DNA of 64,000 bases, from the NCBI GenBank assembly GCA_905250115.1, contig CAJNOI010000098.1, positions 70,688 through 134,687 of the forward strand, written 5' to 3'. Below are positions 51,636 to 62,336 of the stretch, in pieces. This stretch comes from Adineta steineri. Taxonomy: Eukaryota > Rotifera > Eurotatoria > Adinetida > Adinetidae. Both the position numbers and the translations under genes were made by a program. Under the pieces are notes generated by a model. The model saw only the letters and a program-made list of their open reading frames with translations. It did no database searches and had not been told where the DNA came from. Position 1 is the stretch's first letter; every line of letters starts with the position of its first letter.

Positions 51636-52581
51636 CAGTAGTCGCCAAAAAAGCTTGCACATCTTGTTATGTAAATATATCCTTATATATAAGTCAATCT
51701 CAAGTAGTTTCGTATACTGATTAATAGCCTACGACGAGTACTATTAAACACTATATTTCAATATTTTATTCGTTCACCTTTGGAAAAAATAAGAGACAAA
51801 CATCTTTTTTTCATAGACATCACACGATTATTTACAATATGAATTTTAGTATTATTAAATTCTTTAGCTAAAAAACGTTCGAGTTCATCAATATTTTTAG
51901 GTTTTCTTTTTTCAACTTTGCGTTTTACGATCGACCATAAGTTCTCGACAGGATTAGTATTTCGAGTATCAGATAGGTACTCCAACAATTCTAATACTTT
52001 GTTGTTGATCAATTGTTTGGAAATATTGTGAGTATGATACGATCATTATCTTGTTGCAAACACCAATTTTGAGGAAAGTCTTGTCTAGCAGCAGAAAGAA
52101 GATAATTTTTTAGTATATGAACCATTATTTGTCGATAATTTTTTTAAATTTCACTGAGGACTATTTAATTCTTACATCGAATATACTGAGCAATATCGCT
52201 TTTTTCCATTTCCATGTAGCACGTAGTCGACCATTTCCTCTTCACTGTTTAAGTGAATTTGTTTGTTTCAATTTATTTATATTGTAATAGATAGTCCTTG
52301 ATGATATCTTTATTTCATGATGAATAGCACAAGCACATCCCATTCCTCTGTTGCAATAATGTAATGTCAATATATGATAGTTTTTTAAATCAGTAGATTG
52401 CATCATAATTAAATGTTTATGTATTAAAAAGAGAAGAAATCACACTTTTATATAGCCAACCTGTAGTATATCTAATGAACATATATCCCTGAAAAATTCA
52501 AATTTGTAATTACTTTCAAACGGTAAGAAAACCGTTATACAAAAAATAAAATTTTGTGCAAGTTTGTTTTGGCGACTACTG
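51636..52581 (-). mobile_element. inactive Tc1/mariner element
   Basis: A 946-bp element with inverted ends CAGTAGTCGCCAAAA-AAGCTTGCAC and, in complement, CAGTAGTCGCCAAAACAAACTTGCAC. It is flanked by TA on both sides (51634-51635, 52582-52583). The minus strand carries a broken transposase: an N-terminal helix-turn-helix part starting at about 52406 (MMQSTDLKNYHIL), a QQDND block near 52060, and a C-terminal part (51758-52012) with NPVENLW and PKNIDELERFL. Stops and frame changes separate the parts, so the enzyme is dead. Confidence 0.88.
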
Positions 52582-53054
52582 TAAACTCGCACAGAACATC
52601 TTGTAAATATCTTTGAAAGGAAAGATACTTTCAATTTAGGAGCTGTTTCTTCAAGAGTTTAGGATCTCGTTCACATTCATATGACGATGTGTTATTTCTA
52701 ATCGAGTGATAGGAATAAGTTTGACATAATTCGAAAGAGAGAAAGACTCAAGTAGTAGAAAACAGAAGGATGTGAAAAAAATATTATATGTATATATTCA
52801 CATTGGAGAGGTTATAATAGTAAGAAGAATTGAATCAAACCATATTCACGGTTTAAAATATCGATGTGTACGCGAACTGAAGTTTTCTATATTTAGATTG
52901 TTGATATGGTTATTACAATCACATATATATATTTATATTGAAATGAAGCGTAGAAGTTTAGTTTACCTCATTTCATGAATAATTATATAATGTTTATAAA
53001 ATCTCCATTTTTCTTTTCTCCATCATATAGTTCTTACGTACTACAAATTAGCGT

Positions 53055-53253
53055 CAGAGGGTGGCGCGAGGCAGCCAGCATTGGGAGCGGGGGTGTGGCA
53101 AAATCTTTTAGAGTAAAAAGATGAATTTCGCGATTTGGGGGGGGGTGTAGCATTATCTTTGATAAAAAACCCAAGAACATTTGCCGATTTTGTTGACCAT
53201 AAAATAGAAATTTCGAAAGATCTTGAGGGATGTTACACCGCCGCCCACCCTTG
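53055..53253 (+). mobile_element. hAT-type MITE, GGGGTGGCGCGA family, copy 3
   Basis: A 199-bp element with ends CAGAGGGTGGCGCGAG and CGCCCACCCTTG. It is flanked by the exact 8-bp duplication ATTAGCGT (53047-53054 and 53254-53261). It shares ATTTGCCGATTTTGTTGA with copies 1 and 2. Confidence 0.9.
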
Positions 53254-53448
53254 ATTAGCGTGTTGTATATATGATCATATGATTTATCTGCGGTTGTTGA
53301 ATAGTTATAATAGTATTTCGAGTAGAGGAGTAAACAGAAATAAGTGTTTATTTCCACGAAAATAGTACTAATATTTCTAGACTGATGAATACTGAAACGC
53401 ATAATTAATCTATTTATTTATAAATATATAAAAAAAAAGAAAAACATA

Positions 53449-54175
53449 TCACGACATTTCATCATTATTTAAATTATCTGTTGTTTTTTGAAATTCAACT
53501 ACCATTGTTTTTTGATTTCCTGTATTTGCAAATGATAAAAACCAACTTGTTTTTAAATCTGATTTATTCCATTGCGAATGAAATTCAATTGTAAAATAAA
53601 TTGTAAATATTCCCCTAGATAAAAAAAAATAACAAAAGATCTATTAGAAATTTTTTCGTTACTCACCATCCAATTCTTGTTAAACAAAAAGGAGCATTAT
53701 CAAGTACGATTTTTGATGGTGTAAATGTTGGATGTAAATTAACTGTTATTTGTTTAATATATTCACTAATATCATCTTGATCATCATTATCAAATTTAAT
53801 AAAAAATGTCCATTCATGTTTTGTACAATCATTATCACATGGTAAATGATGTGTATTACCAATAATAAAACGTTTTTTAATCATTTGTTTTCGTTCATTT
53901 TCATTCTCTATTCGTCTTAGTTCATATTCTTTTTCATATTGTTCACGTAATAAATTGTGTAGTATTGCATTGACTTTTAAATGACTAGATGATGAACGAA
54001 GATAATTTAAATCATCTCGACATATTGGACATTGTAAAACTCGTTCTGTTGTTAAAATAAAACGTTCCATACATAGAAGACAAAATGTATGACCACATAG
54101 AGTTGAAATTGGTTCGAAAAGAAGTTTTAAACAAAATGGACAATCACGATAAATATCTAAGATGTTCGTACTCAT
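53449..54175 (-). CDS. RING finger-YEATS domain fusion protein
   Basis: Minus-strand exons 54175-53667 and 53614-53449 encode 224 residues. Residues 12-52 form a C3HC4 RING finger (C12, C15, C27, H29, C32, C35, C49, C52: CPFC, CGHTFCLLC, CPIC), typical of E3 ubiquitin ligases. A short helical linker follows (LREQYEKEYELRRIENENERKQ). From about residue 103 comes a YEATS-like fold: IGNTHHLPC, HEWTFFIKF, ISEYIKQITVNLHPTF, and RIGWGIFTIYFTIEF across the intron. GWG-F and NLHP-F are the family's signature positions; YEATS domains bind acylated histone lysines. RING and YEATS lie in one uninterrupted first exon, so the join is not an exon-calling artefact. The protein probably acts in the nucleus, linking acyl-lysine recognition to ubiquitination; that role is inference. 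Confidence 0.85.
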
Positions 54176-54294
54176 CTAGAATAAAAATAAATTGTAAGAA
54201 GTTGTGATTTTTTTTTAAATACAAAAATAAATAAAAGACACCGGTTAATTACAAAAAAAAACAGTCACCGAATAAAAAAACCGAAATAAGAAAT

Positions 54295-55306
54295 TTAACT
54301 GCGTGGAATGTTTCTTATAATACGCATAGATGGATACTGTGAATTGTCACGTAAAGTCTAATAAAAAAGTACAGAAGTTTTATAAAAATATTACAAATTT
54401 ATCTTACCGTAGGTGATAGTTGTATTGGACTTAGTTCACGTGTCGGCGAATTATATGGCATATGGGTTGGTAGATTTAAACGATGTTCATATTCATATGG
54501 CCAAAATGGACGTGAAACATACTATAGAGTAATTAAAATATGTAAGACATGCTGATTGTTGAAATGAAAATACTAGGATAGTTATGAGGAAGCAGCTATT
54601 CTGAAACTGACTTGAAGGCTTTTACGTATGATATTTTATACGAAAGTAGAATCAATTTACATGTCTTTCCTTCTCCAAAGTTTTAATTATCTGGGTAAAT
54701 TTTGCTCAAAATGAAATAAATAATAATAAAGCTGAACAAAACGGATAATCCTCTGATGTATAAGTCTTAACCTAAACAGATGCCCTTGTTTTGTAACATA
54801 ATAAAAACTCAATTTTCCTCATATCTCTATGAAGATATATTGTAATCTTTACAAAGGAAGCATTCCACCTTAAAATTTCGCCATTTAGTTTTTGTTTCGA
54901 TGTATATTTTTATATAGGTTGAAATAGTTGTCACTTTGAAAAAACAATCGTATGAGTCTTTGTTATTTTGACTGTATTGAAATTTTATCTAGTCTTATTA
55001 AAAGCTTTGAATTACTTTCGGCAATCCACTCATTAATGCAGAATTATTAAATTTTACTCTTATTGTTGCCTGACTAGTTCAAACAATCAGATCAATAGGA
55101 GTTAATCTTTATTTTTGTTTTAACTATTCTTCTGATATAAATAATAGAATTACTTTGCTATTTCTAATGAATATAAGTAAATAAATTCTTCCAAAAAGAT
55201 TAACAAAATCCGATTAATAAATAAAAAAACTTACTGGTCTTTCTCGACGTGTTTTTCTTGACTTTTGTCCTACACACAATGATAGATTGTTTGTTGTGTT
55301 ACCCAT
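54295..55306 (-). CDS. small N-myristoylation-type protein, unknown
   Basis: Minus-strand exons 55306-55235, 54521-54408, 54357-54295 join in phase into 82 residues. It starts MGNTTNN, an N-myristoylation consensus, followed by a basic patch (QKSRKTRRERP). The rest is rich in Pro, Tyr and Ser (RPFWPYEYEHRLNLPTHMPYNSP, then a Ser/Pro stretch). It has no membrane span. The start lies only about 20 bp after the last SVIP exon. A pyrimidine-rich acceptor (TTTTTTTTCAG) sits about 36 bp before its ATG. Family not recognised; intron 1 (713 bp) is long. Confidence 0.55.
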
Positions 55307-55326
55307 CGTTAATATCTAGATCATTC

Positions 55327-55933
55327 TCACAATACTATCATCTGAAAAAAAAGAACGACTATATTTAAAGAAAAAAAATAGTAAATGTCATGTGAGAGAA
55401 TTGAAAAAAAAACGAAAGCTCTTCGTGAATTAAGTCACTTGCCACTAAATTAAAATAATATATAATAAAATCAAAAAATCGTGTATTCTATTTACCCGAA
55501 GACCACCATTATCATCAGAATTTTGTTTTGGTAATTTTGCGTGTTGTTGTTCAATTCGTTCTCGTTCAGCTTGACGTTGTTTCATACGACGTAATTCATT
55601 TTCATCAACACCACGTGTTTCACTTTGTTGTAAACGACGATTAGCTGCTTCAGCAGCTGCTTCTCGACGAGCCTCCTAACAAAACAAAATGAATTTCGCA
55701 ATATAACATTGAATCATGCATTTATTTTTCTTGCTTTTATTGAAAAATAAAATTTAAAGACGAATACTCCAAAAATTTTTTTGCTATGTCATCGCGCATG
55801 GGAAAAAAAGCATAGTATAAAATCAAGATTATCATCAACAAAGTCAAATTACCATATTTGGTGTAGCTATATTATTTGACTGATGATTTTGTTCAGCATT
55901 TGAACCACGAAAACAATCGAGAATTACACCCAT
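55327..55933 (-). CDS. SVIP: small VCP-interacting protein (SVIP) homologue
   Basis: Minus-strand exons 55933-55853, 55675-55496 and possibly 55341-55327 give about 91 residues. MGVILDC carries Gly2 for myristoylation and a nearby Cys for palmitoylation, as in SVIP. The second exon holds the VCP/p97-interacting motif (EARREAAAEAANRR, the R-x5-AA-x2-R pattern), then a basic helix (RRMKQRQAERERIEQQ) and GGLR, matching the end of SVIP. The protein anchors to membranes and inhibits ER-associated degradation by binding p97. The 3' end is uncertain: without the last splice the frame reads on and stops near 55440, and the acceptor at 55342 may belong to the downstream gene instead. Confidence 0.75.
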
Positions 55934-56456
55934 TATTATAAAAATTTTATCACAGTTAATAGAAATTAATATTCAGATCTGTTTTTATCGCTTGTTATGA
56001 TATTTGAATTCGTTAAAACATATTATATACCTTACGATTATAATTTATGATATTATCTATGATGAATCACTTTTTATTACTTTTAACGTATCAAATTGTT
56101 AAGATTAATTTTTGTTTCGTTTATAGGTATATGACGACATCTATAGAAGAGTAATTACATATATATGTTATATGCAATTTCTTTTTTGTTTTAATTATAA
56201 AATGATATTTTAAAAGTTTCTTCAGGGCATATATTCTTTCGATACTGATCATGTTGATCAACGAACTTCAGAAGTCGTCATATTTCATTCCATTTCTTTA
56301 AAATAATAATGTAACAACAACAAACAAAGTTATGTCGCAAAATCGAAACATAGTGACGTGAAAAGGAAAAAGAAAAAAACAATTTTTTGCTTTTGCCAAC
56401 AAAAAAAGTCTGTACATTTGCAGATCAATTTGAATATATAAAGTATTTTTTAGAAC
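55934..56456. other. divergent promoter of SVIP and ADP-ribosyltransferase genes
   Basis: About 520 bp of AT-rich DNA with no gene; both neighbours are transcribed away from it. No TATA box stands out. Confidence 0.5.
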
Positions 56457-57512
56457 ATGGCGAAAAGTAAAAAGTACAAGTCGCACGATACTTATCTAAA
56501 CGAAGACACCGAGTCTCGATATCCACGTATGTTTCATATTGAGTTCAATAATTTTAAATTACGTGAAGATTCTCTTCCTCATACTACTGCCTCGGATCGT
56601 CGTTCAACAAATGATCGTAATGCTGACAAGTATAGATCTTCCAATATAGTAGATGCTGAATATAAACATATGCCGAGACCGCTAACAACAACTACAGAAG
56701 AACCTACGATTTCTAATGATACGAGAGAACGAATAATAGTAAAGCGTATTGGTGACCATCCATTGAAACAAGGTGAAGAGACTGTCTGGTTATTCGACAA
56801 AAAGTATGCCCCTTGGCTTGCACGTGCTATAGAACGTGGCTGTATTAAGAATCGTGGTGTGAAAAGAACAGTGGAAAAAATTGAAGCAGCTAATATAATA
56901 CCAAATGATCAATCAGAAGGAAGTCGATTATTTAGATACTATTTAAATGAAGCAAGAGAAAAGAATGATGCTTCATATTTAGTGACAGCTTACACGTTAC
57001 AAAGTTTCTTCTATCGTTATCTTAATAAATATATGGCAACAGGTAATCCAAAAAAAGTATACAAGAAATTATGTCGTAAGTGGAGTGGTTATTTTACGGG
57101 TGCATTGATGAGAAATCCTGCAATGGAAGTTTATTATTATCGTGGAGAAACCTATCGAGGTATGCCGATCACTTTCAAAGACCTGGAAATATATAAAGTT
57201 GGTGCTCTTTTTGTAAATAAAGCATTTCAATCAACAACAAAATTAATGGACGTTGCCCTGGAATTTTCGCAACCAGATCCACCAACAGATGCAAAAGAAT
57301 CTATCGTTATTATTTATAAAATTCGCAATCGAACAACGGCACTAGATATTGGACATATATCATATTTTCAAGGAGAAGAAGAAGTTTTAATGATGCCTGG
57401 TTGTTTATTTAGAGTGGAATATATCGATGAGAGTAGAAAACCAATCGAAAATAGTAAAATATCAGCGAACATTCATACTATACCACTCTATATTCACGTA
57501 CAACAGATATAA
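56457..57512 (+). CDS. NAD:arginine ADP-ribosyltransferase (R-S-E class), intronless
   Basis: A single uninterrupted 351-residue frame. Residues 1-125 are polar and probably disordered. The catalytic domain follows, with the ART triad: Arg229 in YYYRGET, Ser259 in FQSTTK (STS-type motif), and the E-x-E turn EEE at 307-309 in FQGEEEVLMMPG. These are the hallmarks of cholera-toxin-like mono-ADP-ribosyltransferases that modify arginine. There is no signal peptide or GPI tail, so it probably acts inside the cell. Lack of introns among intron-rich neighbours suggests recent gain by retroposition or transfer. An ADP-ribosylglycohydrolase that could reverse the mark is encoded at 18020. Substrate unknown. 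Confidence 0.88.
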   Translation: MAKSKKYKSHDTYLNEDTESRYPRMFHIEFNNFKLREDSLPHTTASDRRSTNDRNADKYRSSNIVDAEYKHMPRPLTTTTEEPTISNDTRERIIVKRIGDHPLKQGEETVWLFDKKYAPWLARAIERGCIKNRGVKRTVEKIEAANIIPNDQSEGSRLFRYYLNEAREKNDASYLVTAYTLQSFFYRYLNKYMATGNPKKVYKKLCRKWSGYFTGALMRNPAMEVYYYRGETYRGMPITFKDLEIYKVGALFVNKAFQSTTKLMDVALEFSQPDPPTDAKESIVIIYKIRNRTTALDIGHISYFQGEEEVLMMPGCLFRVEYIDESRKPIENSKISANIHTIPLYIHVQQI

Positions 57513-57806
57513 AACGTCTAATGTATAGCTATTAAAACCGGACTTGAAACAATAATAATCTCTACAATGTCACATTTTAAAGAATACTAACATTTTTTTT
57601 TCTTAATTCTCAATTAAATATTTTTATTCATGATCTTTTTAGTTAGTAATATTATATTAAACATCATAATATTCTCTATTACAGATAATTATTGCTTTTC
57701 TTTATTTATGCAAAAAAAATCAAATAATATGAAATATAATTCATCGTTTATAAATATACTTGCAAAAAAATAAAAGTGCAAAAAAATGAACTCAAATAAT
57801 GTATGT
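57513..57806. other. convergent 3' region
   Basis: Short AT-rich spacer between the 3' ends of the transferase and peptidase genes; nothing else seen. Confidence 0.5.
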
Positions 57807-60289
57807 TTATATTGTCAAACGGTGCATCCAATCAAGTACTTCTTGATACCAAATAAGTGAATTGAATGGATTTAATGTCCAATGATTTTCATTAGGTAAA
57901 TAGAGCATACGACTTTCAATACCACGTCGTTGTAAAGCTGTAAATGCACCAATACCTTGTGTATCAGGTACACGATAATCACGACCACCATGAATAACTA
58001 ACATTGGTTGACTCCAATTTGCGACATGATTGACAGGATTAAATTGTTCAAATGCTTCTGGATTCTCGTAAGGAGTAAAACCACCAGCGTCATGTTCACT
58101 AAACCATAACTCTTCTGTAGAATAAGCCATTCCTCGCATGTCAAATAAACCATCGTGACAAATAAGAGTTCTAAAACGATGACTCATTTCAGGATGTCCA
58201 GCAATCCAATTTATCATAAATCCACCATAACTAGCACCTAAAGCTGCAGCTCGAGTTCCATTAATACGATAACGTTCTATAGCTGCTGTAAGACCTAGTT
58301 GTAAGTCTTCATATGGTAATGTACCATAATGACCAGTTATACTATCAGTAAATTTTTGTCCATAGGAATCAGATCCATGAAAATTAATAGCAATTACAGC
58401 ATAACCTTGTGCTGAGAATGCTTGATAATTCCAACGAAAACTCCATGCATCATACCAACTACTTTGTGGACCACCATGAATGAGAAAAGCAAGTGGAGCA
58501 AGTGGAGCTGGTTCAGCTGTACCATTTACTGGTTCGACATACCAACCCCATACCATTTCATTTTGTGAACCATTAAAACTAAATGCTTCTACTACTTTAC
58601 CCATTCGTACTTTAGATAAAAGATGATTATTATGAACAGTCACAGGTCGCATTGATGTTGGTGATGAATATAAATAAACATTAGGTGGTGCAGTAATACT
58701 GTCATGAGTATATAGAAATACGTCATTATCTGTTGGATGAAGATTTATATCATGTGATGAACCCTCGCGTATAAGACGAGTAGGAGTTGATATTGGAGAT
58801 GAGATATTAGACAATTTATAAATAACATTACGTGCTTCTTCACCTAATTCAAGAAAAAGTGATTTACCATCTAATGACCATGTAATAGCTTGAATACTAC
58901 GATCCCAACTATCAAGAAGAGTTGTGTTTGGATTACTACCTAGAAGAGTTAAAAATAAAAATAATTTTGAAAAAATTTGATTAAAAAATAAAAATTTACC
59001 ATTGAAAAATTTAATTTTGAATTGATCTGATTCATAACCAGGAACTGCTTGTGCTCGATAAACTAAAACATGTTCATCAATTGGTGAAAATGATGGATTT
59101 GTATCAGCTGCATGATTATCACATGTAATACATACAGATGTTAAAGTATCTGCAGTCAAATCAACAGTAAATATATCTAAATTTGTTGACCAAGCAACTG
59201 AACTATTTTCATCATGTTGTCTTGTATAAGCAAATTTATTTCCACTTGCACTAAATGACCATTCAGCTTTACCATCACCAAAAGGTCTTGTTGGTGCATC
59301 ACTATCAATATTAAAAAGAACATCAGTAGGTGCTTTTGTAAAATTATATATGCCATTTGTTTGTTGAATAGAAACAACAAATGGATGATGACGTGGTCCA
59401 AGCATATATTCATCCCAATGACGAATAAATAATTTATCAAATTTATAAACTAAACTACCACTAGCTTTATCTGTTGCATGACGATCAGCTGTTTGTTGAA
59501 CAGTTAAATTAGCAAAGACTTGACAACTAAATGCAAGACGAGTTCCTTGTTTGTTAACTAATAAATTATCAATATCTAATGGATAATCAGTAATTTGAGT
59601 TGGTTCAAGAAAATTGCCAATAGCTGATACATCATCAGGTAAATTAAGTTGAAATAATTGATTAAGACCAGATGATCCTCGATTAGATAGAAAAAGAATT
59701 GCTTTATCATCTACCCAATAGAACTAAAAGAAAAGAATAAGAATACAATTTGAATTTCTATTCTATATGTACTGACTTGTTGATCATTAATACCCCAAAT
59801 AGGTCGTGTTAATTGAACTGTTTTATTTGTATCTAAATCAATCCAATGAAGAGTTGTTGTTGAACCTTTAAGATCAGGCATATGATATTGTTTTCTAAGA
59901 TAAATAACTGTTTTTCCATTTTTTGGATGAAATCGAGGAGATGAAAGACGATCCAAACGAAGATTATCTAATTGTGTAAAATCACGTGCTTCTGGTAATT
60001 GACTATAGTAATCACTATTTGATAAATAATCACTACTATTCCATGCAGGAGGTCCTGGTGGTGATGGTGGATCAGGACAATTTGCTTTACGTAAAATAAG
60101 AATAAGAGCAGGTATTAATATAACAATGGCGCCTAATAAGAAGAAAGCAGTCGCTGTCAAAGCCTAAATAAAAACGTCAACAATGATAAATTAAAATAAT
60201 TTTTCAATAATAAAAACCTGTCTAGATTTAGACTTTGATGGATGATCGCTATTATGTGATACTAGATGGTCAGAGGCTCGACCACTCAT
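57807..60289 (-). CDS. membrane-anchored S9 peptidase, dipeptidyl-peptidase 5-like
   Basis: Serine peptidase of family S9 (prolyl oligopeptidase), likely cleaving dipeptides from peptide N-termini outside the cell. Minus-strand exons 60289-60218, 60163-59777, 59723-59000, 58939-57807 encode 771 residues. A short polar N-terminus precedes a single membrane span (FFLLGAIVILIPALILIL, about residues 30-48) and a Pro-rich stalk, so it is a type II protein. A beta-propeller of about 400 residues follows, then the alpha/beta-hydrolase domain with LIHGGP. The nucleophile Ser631 is in GASYGG, Asp715 in HGGRDYRVPD and His747 in NENHW, so the triad is complete. The HGGP-SSW-D-WSFRWN block resembles secreted fungal DPP5 more than DPP4. 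Confidence 0.9.
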
Positions 60290-62336
60290 GTTGATAAGTA
60301 AAGTGAATATGAAGAGTCAAACTAAGTAAAAAAGTGCACTATTCTGCGTTATTTTACCTTCGAGTGATAATGAAAGTAAACATGATGATTCAGCAAAAGT
60401 TAATACTAATATTAGAAGAAGAAAAAAAGAGTGGACTTTATACTGATTATAGAAGATAGATACCTCAAACTTTAAATAACCTTTATTTAACAATGTTAAA
60501 CAATGATAAAATTGTCTTTATCTGTATAGAAATCTTCATAGATAAAATGAAGGTATCGAACAGTGACTGTGCATAAATAAAATCTTCAAAAAAATAATGA
60601 CTAATATTTTATAGTAACACATATCCACTTTTGTATATGAAAATAAACTATTTTTAGAAAAGGTATCAAAATTACATCACTAGTATACATGTTTGTGATG
60701 TATCTGTAATATTCAGTATTCTACTGACTGTCTCTTCATTAACTGATGCTTTATTTTTAAAGATACTGTACGATAAAGGAATTTAGCTTGTTCAAAAAAA
60801 ACTGTTAATAGACACTTACAGTTGCATATCGTCTAAGTTCCATTTTCGTAAACCGTAGAATAAAAGAATTTCTTTCTCAAAGGATTTATGACATAAATAA
60901 ATTCTCTAGAGATATATTACAACCTATATACCCGAACGAATTTATGAAAAGACAACGTGCAAAGCAGTGCTTGTAAAGTTTATCAAAAGACAATATATAT
61001 AAAGTACGACTCGTAAAGTTTATGAATAAAAGAAATATATATAAAATGGTTGAGTAGGTGACTGAATCCTTAAAAGGTCTAATATAATATGTGCAAATAC
61101 CAGTAAGGATTTATTGTTCTATTCTTTTTTTTACAATGTATTTCGATTATGAAATTCTGTATAATAAAAAAAAGTTTAAAGCACATGTTTCGATATTATT
61201 CGTTTTTTAGACTTTTCTTCAACAAGTACGTTTGAATCAAAACATGTCTATAAGATTACTCGTAGGATTCGTTCTTATTTGAAGATCAGGAGCAATCAGT
61301 AAAAGTTAGCAGCATTATTTGTCATCTCATGATTATATTCAAGTTGTACATCAATCAAAGAATTCTAATATTACAATAAGTTCTATAATATGTAGTTGTG
61401 AAAAGGTGAAAAAATAAAGCATTACATATTGGAAAGGAAATTAAATAATAAAATAAAAATTTACTAAAGAAGTTTGATGATATTTAAGTTTGCTATCGAT
61501 TTATAATATGAATTATCTATAGCCATAGTCATATTTTTCATTTATATGTAAATAGCATATGATCAATGTTTCTTCTCCTTGGATAAAACTGAGTGTTTTT
61601 CTTACTATTTATAGAGGATACTTATTATTATATAAAGATCTGAATGAATGCAGTCTGTATATAGTTCTTATAATGTTAAATGAATTAATGAAACGTCAAC
61701 TGTAGAATTAAATAAATTTTTGTTATTTTTATCTTGTTCATAAGTAATGCATAAAAATTTGATTTATGTATTTAAGAATAATTAAATAAAATATGTAAAT
61801 AACATGATTGAATTAAAGAACTGAACTATTAATTTAATCTATAACTATCAGAGTATTGTAACGTAACAAATATAATGTTTATGAGAAGAAAAATAGATGA
61901 AGATTGTGTTTTTTATTATATATACAATAAATAGATTATTTATATATAAATGAATTATTATTTTGAAATAGCATTCCTAGAGAATGTATATCTTGACTGT
62001 GAATGACAAATGAATATATATCAATGTAATTAATAAACATACATCAAATAAAAAACAACAATTTCTTTTACGATATAATTGATTTGCACTATTATTCATT
62101 TAGATTCTTCTGATCAAAATAATGTGAAAATAAATATAGGTATGATACAGAATAAACGCACGATGAAATAAAAAATTGATTTCTGATGGGCAAAGCTTAT
62201 CGTTAATAACTATTTAATATAGAGGGAGTCATTAAGAAATGTTATGTGTTTTCAATTCAGTAAATGGTATGAAAGAGAACAGAACAAGAAAATAATTTGT
62301 TGTCAATATTTTTTTTTACATATTACCTTCACAAAT
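60290..62336. other. intergenic, divergent
   Basis: About 2 kb of AT-rich DNA without a supported gene or repeat. It holds the promoters of the peptidase gene and the gene starting at 62337. Confidence 0.5.
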
